Counted from the first letter of the stretch, positions 8,444 through 19,759 are shown. The stretch is DNA of 41,294 nt from Pseudomonas marginalis (GCF_001645105.1 NZ_LKEG01000041.1:246235-287528), one strand, 5' to 3'. The notes: a model not told the origin generated them from the sequence alone. Made by a program: numbers and translations.

Positions 8444-9379
8444 CTACTTGAACTTGGCGACGTTTTCCGGAGTGATCAGTTGGAACGGAATAATCACGTT
8501 CTGCTCGACCGGCTCCTTCTTGGCCATTTTGCGCGCCGCTTCCACCGATCCCACCGCCTGACCCTTGGCGTCCTGGAACGCCGACGCGGCCATGTCACCC
8601 TTGGTGATCGCGTTCAGACCGTCCGGGGTGCCGTCGACACCTGCGATCAGCACGCTGCCCGGCTTGGTACCCGCCGACTTCAGGGCCATGGACGCACCGA
8701 TGGCCATCTCATCGTTGTTGGCCAACACGGCGTTGAATTCGCGACCTTGGGTCAGCCAGTCGTTGACCAGGGTCATGCCCTTGTCACGCAGCCAGATGCC
8801 GGTCTGTTCCTGTTCGATCTTGATGTCCGGGTATTTGGCCAGCACCTCCTTCACGCCCTTGGTGCGGTTGGTGGTGGAGTTGTTCGCCAGGTCACCCAGC
8901 AGGATCACAATCTTGCCCTTGCCGCCGAGTTTCTCAGCGATGTATTGCATCTGCAGGCGACCCGCCTCTATGTCATCGGAGGTCACCGCGACCACATCCT
9001 TGGGCAAGTCTTTCTGGTCGGGACGGCGGTTGACGAAGACCAGCGGGATGCCCGCCTTGGTCGCCGCACTGATGATGTTCTTGGTCGAGGCGGTATCCAC
9101 GGGGTTGACGATGATCGCGTCGACTTTCTGACTGATAAAGTTCTCGACCTGGCTCAGTTGCTTGACCACATCGGCACGCGCGTCCTCGAACTGCAGCTGC
9201 ACGCCATCGCCCTTGGGATAGGACTTGGCTTGCTTGTCCATGTCTTCGCGCAGGTAAGTCAGGAAGGTGTCATCGAAGGCGGACATGCTCACGCCTATCT
9301 TCAGGTCGGCAGCCGAGGCAAAACCACTGGCCAGCAGCATGGACAAGGCCAGCGCGGTAAAACGGATCGGGGTCTTCAT
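8444..9379 (-). CDS. ibpA: Inositol ABC transporter periplasmic binding protein (IbpA/RbsB family)
   Basis: A 311-residue periplasmic binding protein (Peripla_BP_4 type). The signal peptide is clear (MKTPIRF, hydrophobic core, cleavage near ASA-ADLKIG at about residue 23). Then follow family landmarks: ADVVKQLSQVENFISQKVDAI, the hinge-proximal IIVNPVDT, VFVNRRP, a NNDEMAIGA motif and VLIAGVDGTPDGL. It captures the sugar and hands it to IatP/IatA. It is first in the importer operon and is preceded by a leader of about 300 bases with a sigma70-like promoter carrying the inositol-regulator operator. Inositol specificity is inferred from this operator and from location. Confidence 0.88.
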   Translation of the reverse strand: MKTPIRFTALALSMLLASGFASAADLKIGVSMSAFDDTFLTYLREDMDKQAKSYPKGDGVQLQFEDARADVVKQLSQVENFISQKVDAIIVNPVDTASTKNIISAATKAGIPLVFVNRRPDQKDLPKDVVAVTSDDIEAGRLQMQYIAEKLGGKGKIVILLGDLANNSTTNRTKGVKEVLAKYPDIKIEQEQTGIWLRDKGMTLVNDWLTQGREFNAVLANNDEMAIGASMALKSAGTKPGSVLIAGVDGTPDGLNAITKGDMAASAFQDAKGQAVGSVEAARKMAKKEPVEQNVIIPFQLITPENVAKFK

Positions 9380-9427
9380 GAACGGTCTGTCTCCACTTTC
9401 TTGTTGGTTTTTTGGACGTTGCGTTTT

Positions 9428-9604
9428 TCAGAGCTCGGCAGGCAGCCGGACGACCGGTGCGCCTGGAATGCAGCACACCAGCGCGCCTTTGTTTTCGACG
9501 CACAGCACATTAAGGAAGTAGAAGTAGAACGGCCGGGCGCGGGGCAGACCGCGTGGCGTGTGGGCAGGGCGTAAAACTCGCAGTACAGCGTTGAAGATTT
9601 TCAT
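9428..9604 (-). CDS. Possible small ORF (58 aa) in the ibpA leader
   Basis: An ATG-initiated frame of 58 codons plus stop lies wholly inside the transcribed leader of ibpA, downstream of its promoter and ending 48 bases before the ibpA start codon. It starts MKIFNAVLRVLRPAHTPRG and contains an aromatic FYFYFLNVLC stretch and a CC pair. An AGGT lies eight to nine bases upstream, a weak ribosome binding site. A frame this short can occur by chance, so it is offered as a candidate upstream ORF or small protein only. Confidence 0.3.
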   Translation of the reverse strand: MKIFNAVLRVLRPAHTPRGLPRARPFYFYFLNVLCVENKGALVCCIPGAPVVRLPAEL

Positions 9605-9688
9605 CTGACGGTACCTGGTTGTTTTTGATCTTGTTTTTGTTGAGTCGTGCGAATCGAGTCCGAACGTACTTTATGCAACCTGGAAAAG

Positions 9689-9717
9689 ACTTTATTGGAA
9701 AATAATTTCCATATCAA
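9689..9717 (-). promoter_or_regulatory. ibpA-iatA-iatP promoter (sigma70-like)
   Basis: Read leftward, TTGATA (9717-9712) and TAAAGT (9694-9689) are separated by exactly 17 bases, a good -35/-10 arrangement. The spacer is occupied almost entirely by the inositol-regulator operator, so a bound repressor would block RNA polymerase. Transcription would start near 9680, about 300 bases before the ibpA start codon. Confidence 0.65.
9694..9712. promoter_or_regulatory. Putative IolR operator (GGAA-N6-TTCC)
   Basis: The 19-base palindrome ATTGGAAAATAATTTCCAT contains GGAA-N6-TTCC (9697-9710), the motif I recall being reported for RpiR-type IolR regulators of Sinorhizobium and Caulobacter. A second copy at 18688-18706 is identical at 16 of 19 positions. 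That copy lies upstream of iolC, next to the iolR gene. Confidence 0.75.
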
Positions 9718-9731
9718 CCTGTTTTAGAATT

Positions 9732-10760
9732 TTATTCTATTTTTGTTGAAACCACCTGCTGGCGCTCGGCGCTCAGGCGTGCGGCGTCCAATATACGGGT
9801 GGTTTCCAGCGCATCATAGGCGTCCACCGGCAACGGCCCCTGCCCTTGCACCGCCAGTTGCAACTGCCGATAGAACTGCGTCCAGCAGCCCTTCTCCGAC
9901 GGCACTCGCTCGCGTTCCGGGCCTTGTTCGAACCAGCCCCAGCGTCGGTGTTCTTCAGCGCCCCAATGCTCGCCTTCGGTCTTCGGCGACTTGCCGGCCA
10001 TCAAGGCGTCTTCCTGGCCGTCCAAACCCTCGACGGTGTAGCAGCCGGCGGTGCCACTGACCCTGAAACGCGGGGCCTGGCTGTTTTGCAAGGCATTGCC
10101 CCACAGGTGAGAGATCACCCCGTTGGCATGGGTCAGGGAGACAAAGAAGCCATGATCCACGGTGGGGTGTTCGGCGGTGTAGTGCAGTTGGGCGAACACC
10201 CGATCTACCGGCCCGAACAGTTGCAGGGCCTGATCGACCAAATGGCTGCCCAGGTCGCGCAGCCAGCCGCCACCGCTGGCGTTGCCCACGGCTTGCGGGC
10301 TGTAGCGTTCCACGCGGGATTCGAACCGGGTGATGGTGCCCAGAGCGCTGGCGTCGATGAGTTTGCGCAGGGTCAGGTAGTCCGAGTCCCAGCGCCGGTT
10401 CTGGTAGACACTGAGCAAAGAGCCCTGGCGTTCAGCCGCAGTGATCAGGGCTTGGGCCTGTTCGGCGTTGGCGGCGAAGGGTTTGTCGCTGACCACCGCA
10501 ACGCCGTGTTCGATGGCTTCCAGCACTAATGCGGGACGCCCTTTAAGCGTGGTGGAGATCACCAGCGCATCGACCCCGGCTTCGACGATCTGGCCGATGG
10601 AATCAAAGGCCTTGAGGCCTGGGTGGTCGGTTGCCAGTTGCTGGCGGCGTTCCGCAGACCGGGTGACCACGCCGACAAATGTGGCACCGGCCAATGTTGC
10701 AATCAGCGGCGCATGAAAGAAGCGCCCTCCATGGCCGTAGCCGACTAGTCCGATTCGCAT
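9732..10760 (-). CDS. Gfo/Idh/MocA oxidoreductase, scyllo-inositol dehydrogenase-like (IolW/YvaA-like)
   Basis: A 342-residue NAD(P)-dependent oxidoreductase. The N-terminal Rossmann fold begins MRIGLVGYGHGGRFFHAPL. The catalytic SDKPFA lysine is residue 93, and the DLGSHLVDQ motif supplies Asp169 and His173. Several stretches (LLSVYQNRRWDSDYLTLRKL and GLDGQEDALMAG) match the layout I remember of Bacillus IolW/YvaA, an NADP-dependent scyllo-inositol dehydrogenase, more closely than IolG. It follows iolG in the same direction after 152 bases with a REP hairpin, and its ATG has an AAGGAG site seven bases upstream. Conversion of scyllo-inositol to the shared inosose intermediate is therefore inferred; other sugar or inositol isomers remain possible. 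Confidence 0.85.
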   Translation of the reverse strand: MRIGLVGYGHGGRFFHAPLIATLAGATFVGVVTRSAERRQQLATDHPGLKAFDSIGQIVEAGVDALVISTTLKGRPALVLEAIEHGVAVVSDKPFAANAEQAQALITAAERQGSLLSVYQNRRWDSDYLTLRKLIDASALGTITRFESRVERYSPQAVGNASGGGWLRDLGSHLVDQALQLFGPVDRVFAQLHYTAEHPTVDHGFFVSLTHANGVISHLWGNALQNSQAPRFRVSGTAGCYTVEGLDGQEDALMAGKSPKTEGEHWGAEEHRRWGWFEQGPERERVPSEKGCWTQFYRQLQLAVQGQGPLPVDAYDALETTRILDAARLSAERQQVVSTKIE

Positions 10761-10795
10761 ACCTACACTCCTTGCTTGAAGTGAAAACCAGATTC

Positions 10796-10890
10796 AAATG
10801 TGGGAGGGGGCTTGCCCCCGATTACAGTGTGTCAGTCAATAAATATCTATCTGATCCACCACCATCGGGGGCAAGCCCCCTCCCACATTT
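10796..10890. repeat. REP doublet (REPIN) hairpin between iolG and the iolW-like gene
   Basis: Perfect 27-base inverted arms (10796-10822 and 10864-10890) of the form AAATGTGGGAGGGGGCTTGC, separated by 41 bases. It lies inside the run of leftward inositol genes and may attenuate read-through from iolG. Confidence 0.93.
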
Positions 10891-10912
10891 TTGACAGTAT
10901 TTCTCCAGTGAT

Positions 10913-13874
<2,962 letters not shown>

Positions 13875-13930
13875 GTTCGCACCTTGAATGAATGCAAATC
13901 TGTCGATCAACCGCGATCACCTGTCCGGTA

Positions 13931-14752
13931 TCAGGTCCGGGATTTCTGCAGGTGGGCGATGCTCGCGCCCAACGCTTGCTGGATGTCGGCCAGGCCATGC
14001 ACGCTCTCGGAAAACGGCTCGAACGACAGGTAGCCGCTGTAGCCGCTGCTGAGCAAGGTGTCGATCTGCGCCGCGTTGCCGAGGATGTCGCCCTCGCCCA
14101 CCAGCACGCGGTGGCCGTCGCGAATCGAATTCAGCGGTGCCTCGGCATCTTCCACGCCGGAGATATGCACCAGGCCGGTGAGTTCCGGAAAGAACTCATG
14201 CTCGCTGGCCAGGTGATGGTGAAAGGTGTCGTGCACCAGGCGGAACACATCCAGGCCGCCGATGGACTGGATCGCGTCCACCGCCACGCGTTTGCGGCGC
14301 ATCGCGCACTCTTCAAAACCCAGGGGTTCGATAAAGCCGAGAATCCCGTATTCGCGCAGGATCGGCGCCAGCTCGCTCAGGGCGGTGCGCAAGCCGGCAG
14401 CGCGCTGGGCTTCATTGCGCGTGTCACCCGGCTCGTTGAACGGGCACATCACCAGGCCCTGGGCGCCGCATTCGCGCGCGTAGGTCGCCAGCGTGATCGC
14501 CTGGGCACGGCGTTCGTCGTTCCACACATCAAAGGGGTACAACGCGTTGATCGACAGCACCGTGATGCCTTGCACCGCGCACAGTTCGCGCACGCGGCTG
14601 GCCGGGGCGCCGAATTCAATTTGCCTGTCCGCCAGGTCGTTGCGGATCTCGATGGCATCGCACTTGAGCGCTACCGCCAACTGGATGAAATCCGGCAGGG
14701 ACAATTGGGGAGCGACCATGCGGTTAAGGGCGAAACGTAAAGGCGATTTCAT
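13931..14752 (-). CDS. iolI: TIM-barrel inosose isomerase IolI
   Basis: A 273-residue xylose-isomerase-like TIM-barrel protein. The opening (FALNRMVAPQLSLPDF and CDAIEIRNDL) matches IolI. Likely divalent-metal ligands are Glu142 (FIEPLGFEE), Asp175 (VHDTFHHH), His196 (LVHISG) and Glu245 (LSFEPFSES). IolI interconverts 2-keto-myo-inositol and 1-keto-D-chiro-inositol, letting D-chiro-inositol enter the pathway. Hydroxypyruvate isomerase is a related fold and cannot be excluded from sequence alone, but the position between iolB and iolD favours IolI. Confidence 0.85.
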   Translation of the reverse strand: MKSPLRFALNRMVAPQLSLPDFIQLAVALKCDAIEIRNDLADRQIEFGAPASRVRELCAVQGITVLSINALYPFDVWNDERRAQAITLATYARECGAQGLVMCPFNEPGDTRNEAQRAAGLRTALSELAPILREYGILGFIEPLGFEECAMRRKRVAVDAIQSIGGLDVFRLVHDTFHHHLASEHEFFPELTGLVHISGVEDAEAPLNSIRDGHRVLVGEGDILGNAAQIDTLLSSGYSGYLSFEPFSESVHGLADIQQALGASIAHLQKSRT

Positions 14753-14780
14753 TGTTGTTGTTCTCCGTCCAAACCGCTGA

Positions 14781-15569
14781 TTAAAGGTCCAGCAGCCAGC
14801 TGTGCTGCGGGTCGTTATGGAAATGCCAGGCGCGCTTGGGGCCGGCCATTACGTTGAGGTAATAGGACTCGTAGCCATACGGCACGCTGACCGGGTGATA
14901 GCCCTTGGGCACCACCACCAGGTCGCTGTTTTCCACCGCCATGGCCTGGTCGATGCTGCGGTCGTCGGTGTAGACGCGCTGGAACACAAAGCCCTGGGGC
15001 GGGTTGACCTGGTGGTAGTAGGTCTCTTCAAGGAAACTCTGGTGCGGCAAGTCGTCGGTGTCGTGTTTATGCGGCGGGTAGCTCGACGAGTGCCCGGACG
15101 GCGTGCGCACCTCCACCACCAGCAGCGAATGCGCCGGCTCGCTGTCAGGCAGGATGTCGCACACGTAGCGGGTGTTGGCGCCTTTGCCGCGCACGCTGCG
15201 CCTGCAGTTTTCCGGGCGGATCAGGCGTGGTTCGTAGCCTTCTGTGCCGGGAGCGGCGCAGACGGCAATCTGTACATCGCTCAAGGCGGTGACTTGTGCA
15301 TCGGTGCCCGGTGGCAGGTAGGCGGCGAACGGGGATTTGTCTTCAAACACCGACTGGCGGTCCCCCAGGTTCTGCCAGTTGAAGCCTTCGCCCTCAATGT
15401 TCACCCGGCCGCTTAGCAGCACCAGGCACAGCTCCTGATCACCGGCGCTGACCGGCAGGGTTTCGCCGAGGCTCAGGCGGTAGGCGGCAAAGCCCACGTA
15501 CTCCAGGCGCCCTTCTTCCAGGGCGACCATGGTTTTTCCGCGTTTGCTGCTTTTGACCAACAAGCTCAT
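14781..15569 (-). CDS. iolB: 5-Deoxy-glucuronate isomerase IolB
   Basis: A 262-residue bicupin enzyme converting 5-deoxy-D-glucuronate to 2-deoxy-5-keto-gluconate. The cupin histidines and acidic residues are visible in SSYPPHKHDTDDLPHQSFLEETYYH and again in VVVPKGYHPVS with AWHFHNDPQHSWL. Its ATG overlaps the iolE stop codon in an ATGA, implying translational coupling. The next gene, iolI, starts 28 bases downstream. Confidence 0.95.
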   Translation of the reverse strand: MSLLVKSSKRGKTMVALEEGRLEYVGFAAYRLSLGETLPVSAGDQELCLVLLSGRVNIEGEGFNWQNLGDRQSVFEDKSPFAAYLPPGTDAQVTALSDVQIAVCAAPGTEGYEPRLIRPENCRRSVRGKGANTRYVCDILPDSEPAHSLLVVEVRTPSGHSSSYPPHKHDTDDLPHQSFLEETYYHQVNPPQGFVFQRVYTDDRSIDQAMAVENSDLVVVPKGYHPVSVPYGYESYYLNVMAGPKRAWHFHNDPQHSWLLDL

Positions 15570-16459
15570 TTTCCGGTCCTCTCATTCAACAGAGCACGTA
15601 AGGTGTCGTAGCCTTTTTTCGCATAGATATAGCTCGGCGCCACAGCCGGGTCCTGCTCGGCCTCCACCACCAGCCAGCCTTGGTACTGGGCGGCGAGCAG
15701 CACATCGAGCAATTCGGCGAAGTCGATATCGCCATCGCCGGGCACGGTGAAGGTGCCGTTGACGATGCAATCCGGAAAACTCCACATCTGGTTGCGCGCC
15801 AGTTGCACCACCGGTTTGCGCACGTCCTTGAAGTGCACGTGGCAGATACGCCCGATATGCTTGCGCAGCACGTCAATCGGCTCGCCGCCGCCCATGTAGC
15901 AGTGGCCGGAATCGAACAGCAGGCCGACTTCCGGGCCGGTACGGTTCATCAGTTGGTCGATGTCTTCCGGGGATTCAACATAAGCGCCCATGTGGTGGTG
16001 GTACGCCAGGCGCACGCCCTGGGACAGGGTAAAACGCGCCAGTTCGGTGAGTTTGTCAGCGTAGTCTTGCCAGGCCTGTTCACTGTGAAAACGTGGGCGT
16101 TCGATCAGGCGGATGCGCGAGCCCTGGATCGAGTCGGCCACCTCGCCGTACACCAGCACCGTGGCGCCGTTCTGTTTGAGCAGCTCGACATGACCGGCGA
16201 TGGCTTCGATTTCCTCGGCCACCGAGCGACGGGCCAGGCGGCTGGAGTACCAACCGGAGACCAACGCCAGGTCGTAGGGGCGCAACACGTCGCCGACGCC
16301 CTTGGCATCCTTGGGGAATTTACCATTGAGTTCGAAGCCTTCGTAGCCGATCTCCTTGCCTTCGCTCAGGGCGGTGCTCAGGGGCGTTTCACCGCCCAGG
16401 GCCGGCAGGTCGTCGTTGCTCCAGGAGATCGGGTTGATGCCAATTCGGATTGCGGGCAT
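15566..16459 (-). CDS. iolE: myo-Inosose-2 dehydratase IolE
   Basis: A 297-residue TIM-barrel dehydratase that removes water from 2-keto-myo-inositol to yield the trihydroxycyclohexane-dione. Family landmarks are the N-terminal IRIGINPISWSNDD, GYEGFELNGKFP, LVSGWYSSRL, the metal-site segments YHHHMGAYVES and LLFDSGHCYMGG, HVHFKDVR near the middle and the late LVVEAEQDP. A REP hairpin separates it from iolC, so expression may be lower than that of iolC or arise from an unseen promoter. Confidence 0.95.
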   Translation of the reverse strand: MPAIRIGINPISWSNDDLPALGGETPLSTALSEGKEIGYEGFELNGKFPKDAKGVGDVLRPYDLALVSGWYSSRLARRSVAEEIEAIAGHVELLKQNGATVLVYGEVADSIQGSRIRLIERPRFHSEQAWQDYADKLTELARFTLSQGVRLAYHHHMGAYVESPEDIDQLMNRTGPEVGLLFDSGHCYMGGGEPIDVLRKHIGRICHVHFKDVRKPVVQLARNQMWSFPDCIVNGTFTVPGDGDIDFAELLDVLLAAQYQGWLVVEAEQDPAVAPSYIYAKKGYDTLRALLNERTGK

Positions 16460-16509
16460 GGCTGCACCTTTTATTTTTATCTAACTTAAGCCGAGTGAGA
16501 TTTGCTCTT

Positions 16510-16598
16510 TGTGGGAGGGGGCTTGCTCCCGATAGCGGCGTGTCAGGCAGCACTTCTGTAACTGGACTGCCGCCATCGGGAGCAAGCCCCCTCCCACA
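16510..16598. repeat. REP doublet (REPIN) hairpin between iolC and iolE
   Basis: Arms at 16510-16533 and 16575-16598 (GTGGGAGGGGGCTTGCTCCC and its complement) are a perfect 24-base inverted repeat, extended inward by a short AGCGGCG/CCGCC pairing. It sits in the 169-base gap between iolC and iolE within the catabolic gene run. Confidence 0.93.
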
Positions 16599-16628
16599 TT
16601 GGATTGCATTTCAAGTTGAGGACGGTAT

Positions 16629-18566
16629 TCAGTCTCGGGCACTGCGCCAGGCGTTGATCAACTGTTCGAAGGTGGCCTGCACCTGTTGAATCAGGGTTTC
16701 ATCGTCGATCTCGCCGGCCATCCACGCCCGGCTCGGTTCCTGGAAGATTGTGCGACCCACGGCAAAACCCCGGCAGGTCGTACTCTGGCTGGCTTGCTGG
16801 AAGCCATCGGCGAGGAACTCGGCCGAGGCATTCAGGCCCAGCAGCACCACGCCTCGGCAGTACGGGTCGCGCTCCAGGATCAGTTCGTCGAGCTTCTTCC
16901 AGTCCTCGGCCGACTGCGCCTCGATCTTCCACCACGCCGGGTAGATGCCCAGGTTGTACAGGCGCTTGAGGCTGCGATAGAGCACGTCGGGGTAAGTGGA
17001 CGGGTGATCCTTGGGCGGGATGACTTCCAGCAGCAGTTCATGGCCGCTGACGATAGACGCCTCGTACACCGCCTTGAGTTGCGCTTCCTGTTCCAGGCGC
17101 AGCAGCGGCTCGTCGTCCGGGTGGAATTGCACCAGGCACTTGATGATTTGTTCCTGGGGCCAGGCAATCAGGTTGCTGCCCACCGAGCGGCCATGTTCGA
17201 ACGCCAGCGGCCGCGAGTTCTGCACCTCCACCGGGCGCGCGATCCACCAGCCGCGACCGCTGGCGGCGTTGAGGGCGTCCTGGCCGAAGCGCTGGTCGGC
17301 GAGCAGGCCGACGTCGGCTTCCACGCCTTGCTCAGCGAGTTTTTGCTCGACGCGTTCGATGGCCTGGATAAACAGTTGCTTGATGGCGCTGATGCGCGTC
17401 GTGTCTTGTCCACCTTTCTGCGCCAGGTCCACCAACTGCCAGCGGTGGTCAAAGGCAAACACGAACAGTTGCTTCCAGTTCTTGCGCGGCACCGTCACGC
17501 GGTGCAGGCGCTGCAGCGTCACGTCCTGATCCGGGCGCGTAATCGGCACCGGGCTGTTGAACAGGTACTCGAGCTCCGCAGGCGTCGGCATCGCCGGCGC
17601 ACAGGCGTGCCGCGAAACGACCAGGCCGCCGCACGCATTGGCCAACTGGCTGCACCGTTCATCACTCGCATCGTTGATCCAGCCACTGAGGAACCCCGAC
17701 ATGAACGCATCGCCGGCGCCCAGCACATTGAGCACTTCCACACGCACACCGGGGTAGATGGCGCCGTCTTCCAACCGCGCGGGAATGGCGCCGTGGATGA
17801 CTGTGCAACCCTGCGGACCGAGCTTGACCACCAGGGTCGCCGGGGTCAGTTCGCGCACCTTACGCAAGGCGGTGAGCAAGTCTTCGCTGCCCCCCGCAAT
17901 CAGAAATTCTTCTTCGGTGCCGACGATCAAGTCGAAGCGCGGCAGGATTTTCTGCACGTGCTGGCTGACATTCTGATCGGCGACAAAACGGGTTTCGCCG
18001 TCGGCCTTGCCTGCCAGGCCCCACAGTACCGGGCGGTAGTCGATATCCAGCACGCGCTTGACGTTGTGCTTGGCCGCGTAATCCAGCGCCTGGATGCTGG
18101 CCTTGTACACGCCGTCGGTGGAGAAATGCGTGCCGGTGATCAGCAGGGCTTTACTCGACGCGATAAAGGCTTCGTTGATGTCTTCGGCACGCAAGGCCAT
18201 GTCGGCGCAGTTTTCGCGGTAGAACACCAAAGGGAAGGTTTCGCGGTCCTTGAGGCCGAGCAACACCAGGGCGGTGAGGCGCTCCGGGTCGACCTTGATG
18301 CCGCTGACATCGCAGCCTTCACGCGCCAGCGATTCCACCAGGAAGCGCCCCATATGGTCGTCGCCGACCCGGCTCAACATCGCCGACTTGAGCCCCAGCC
18401 GCGCGGTGCCGAAAGCGATGTTGGCGGAGGATCCGCCGAGGTACTTGGCAAAGCTGGATACGTCCTCAAGCCGCGCACCTACTTGCTGTGCATAGAGGTC
18501 GACGCCCAGGCGCCCGAGGCAAATCAGATCCAATTGACGCCCACTGGCAAAACGAGTCTGGCCCAT
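16629..18566 (-). CDS. iolC: Bifunctional 5-dehydro-2-deoxygluconokinase / DUF2090 aldolase (IolC)
   Basis: A 645-residue fusion. Residues 1-330 are a PfkB sugar kinase with the ligand-site YLGGSSANIAFG, VGDDHMGRF and the catalytic GAGD (283-286). Residues 340-645 are a DUF2090 domain, a class-I-aldolase-like TIM barrel (FVFAFDHRWQLVDLA, GLLADQRFG and ARPVEVQNSRPL). The kinase phosphorylates 2-deoxy-5-keto-gluconate; the fused domain is the probable aldolase releasing dihydroxyacetone phosphate and malonate semialdehyde, since no separate iolJ is present. The frame is open 33 codons further upstream, but the ATG at 18566 has AGGAG five bases before it. It is the first gene of the catabolic run and divergent from iolR. 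Confidence 0.93.
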   Translation of the reverse strand: MGQTRFASGRQLDLICLGRLGVDLYAQQVGARLEDVSSFAKYLGGSSANIAFGTARLGLKSAMLSRVGDDHMGRFLVESLAREGCDVSGIKVDPERLTALVLLGLKDRETFPLVFYRENCADMALRAEDINEAFIASSKALLITGTHFSTDGVYKASIQALDYAAKHNVKRVLDIDYRPVLWGLAGKADGETRFVADQNVSQHVQKILPRFDLIVGTEEEFLIAGGSEDLLTALRKVRELTPATLVVKLGPQGCTVIHGAIPARLEDGAIYPGVRVEVLNVLGAGDAFMSGFLSGWINDASDERCSQLANACGGLVVSRHACAPAMPTPAELEYLFNSPVPITRPDQDVTLQRLHRVTVPRKNWKQLFVFAFDHRWQLVDLAQKGGQDTTRISAIKQLFIQAIERVEQKLAEQGVEADVGLLADQRFGQDALNAASGRGWWIARPVEVQNSRPLAFEHGRSVGSNLIAWPQEQIIKCLVQFHPDDEPLLRLEQEAQLKAVYEASIVSGHELLLEVIPPKDHPSTYPDVLYRSLKRLYNLGIYPAWWKIEAQSAEDWKKLDELILERDPYCRGVVLLGLNASAEFLADGFQQASQSTTCRGFAVGRTIFQEPSRAWMAGEIDDETLIQQVQATFEQLINAWRSARD

Positions 18567-18687
18567 GCTGGCTCCTGTTATTTTTATCAGCCTGCGTTGT
18601 GCCGCCGTGGCGACGGCAAACGCTCTTGGTGGGAGCAGACTAGAACGTCCTGCGGCGCCAATCAATATTTATTCCATATATTTTTTC

Positions 18688-18706
18688 ATTGGAATATTTT
18701 TTCCAT
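18688..18706. promoter_or_regulatory. Putative IolR operator in the iolC-iolR divergent region
   Basis: The sequence ATTGGAATATTTTTTCCAT contains GGAA-N6-TTCC (18691-18704) and matches the operator at the ibpA promoter at 16 of 19 positions. It lies 122 bases upstream of the iolC start and 145 bases upstream of iolR in an AT-rich patch, so it could control both. A clear -35/-10 pair could not be chosen here. A perfect 10-base palindrome CTTGTACAAG follows at 18711-18720. Confidence 0.72.
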
Positions 18707-18850
18707 TAAGCTTGTACAAGAGCATGCAAGCGGCAGTGCATCGTTTCAGCAGGCCACGGCCGCCGTGATGCCGAGGTATTTTTTTGCGCCTACCCTGTAG
18801 ACTTGCGCCACCCATCAGCGCATCAGAAGAACACGCCAGAAGGATTGCCC

Positions 18851-19759
18851 ATGTCCCGCACCGATCCCGAGACCACCCTGGAAGACTCTATCGCCAGCCC
18901 TCCGATCAATGCCGAGCGCCTGTTGCAGCTGATCACCGACGAATACGAGAGCCTGCCGCGCCAACTCAAGCGCATCGCCAGCTACATGAGCCAGCAGAGC
19001 GACCGGATCATGGTCGACCGCATCAGCGACATCGCCCGTGAGTGCGAAGTGCACCCGTCGGCCATCGTGCGCTTCTCCCAGCGCTTCGGTTTCAGTGGGT
19101 TCAGTGAGATGCAGGCGCTGTTTCGCGAGGCCTACACCCACAAGACCACACCGGTGCAGAACTACCAGCAGCGCATCCGCAGCATGATCGCCAACAAGTC
19201 GCAGAAAGCCAGCGGCGGCGACCTGGCGCGCGAGTGCGTCAACGCCACCCTGTCCGGAATCGAGCGCCTGGGGCTGGAACTGGATGACGTGGCCTTCGAC
19301 AAGGCCGTGGACCTGGTGGTCAACGCCGACAACATCTACGTGGTTGGCGTGCGCCGCTCCTTTGCGGTGGCTGATTACCTGGTCTACAACCTGCAGCACA
19401 CCAACAAGCGCATCCATCTGATCTCGGGCCTGGGCGGCAGCTACCGCGAGCAGATGCGCAGCGTGCGTGCCAATGACCTGGTGATCGCCATCAGTTTCAC
19501 GCCCTACGGCAAAGAGACCCAGCACTGCCTGCGCATCGCCCAGCACCACCAGGCCAAGACGCTGATCATCACCGACAGCAACCTGTCGCCCCTGGCCAAG
19601 CGCGCGAACGCGGTGCTGTTGGTCAATGAAGGTTCGTCGTTTGCCTTCCGCTCGTTGAGCGCCACCCTGTGCCTGTGCCAGGCGCTGTTTATTGCGGTGG
19701 CGTACCGGTTGGAGTTGAAAGTGGACGAGATCCACGAGCAGGTTGGGTTTGATGACTGA
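18851..19759 (+). CDS. iolR: RpiR-family transcriptional regulator IolR
   Basis: A 302-residue regulator. The N-terminal RpiR helix-turn-helix region is visible (LPRQLKRIASYMSQQSDRIM, DIARECEVHPSAIVRFSQRFGFSGFSEMQALFRE). The C-terminal SIS domain (about 125-260: VDLVVNADNIYVVGVRRSF, NDLVIAISFTPYGKET, IITDSN) senses a sugar-phosphate-like effector. The chosen ATG at 18851 has AAGG seven to eight bases upstream; the frame is open 16 codons earlier. It is divergent from iolC with a GGAA-N6-TTCC operator in between. Regulation by an inositol intermediate is inferred from the family and location. Confidence 0.92.
   Translation: MSRTDPETTLEDSIASPPINAERLLQLITDEYESLPRQLKRIASYMSQQSDRIMVDRISDIARECEVHPSAIVRFSQRFGFSGFSEMQALFREAYTHKTTPVQNYQQRIRSMIANKSQKASGGDLARECVNATLSGIERLGLELDDVAFDKAVDLVVNADNIYVVGVRRSFAVADYLVYNLQHTNKRIHLISGLGGSYREQMRSVRANDLVIAISFTPYGKETQHCLRIAQHHQAKTLIITDSNLSPLAKRANAVLLVNEGSSFAFRSLSATLCLCQALFIAVAYRLELKVDEIHEQVGFDD

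Noticed and set aside
5514..8561. A 1015-codon open frame on the + strand
   Set aside because: It is antisense to iatP and iatA, whose motifs are unmistakable. The His/Gln/Arg-rich translation is the typical shadow of GC-rich coding sequence on the other strand.
18590..18720. A defined -35/-10 promoter for iolC
   Set aside because: Several AT-rich hexamer pairs are possible and none is clearly better than the others; only the operator is reported.
16686..18800. A 704-codon open frame on the + strand
   Set aside because: It lies antisense to iolC, has no recognisable domain, and its composition is that of a shadow frame.
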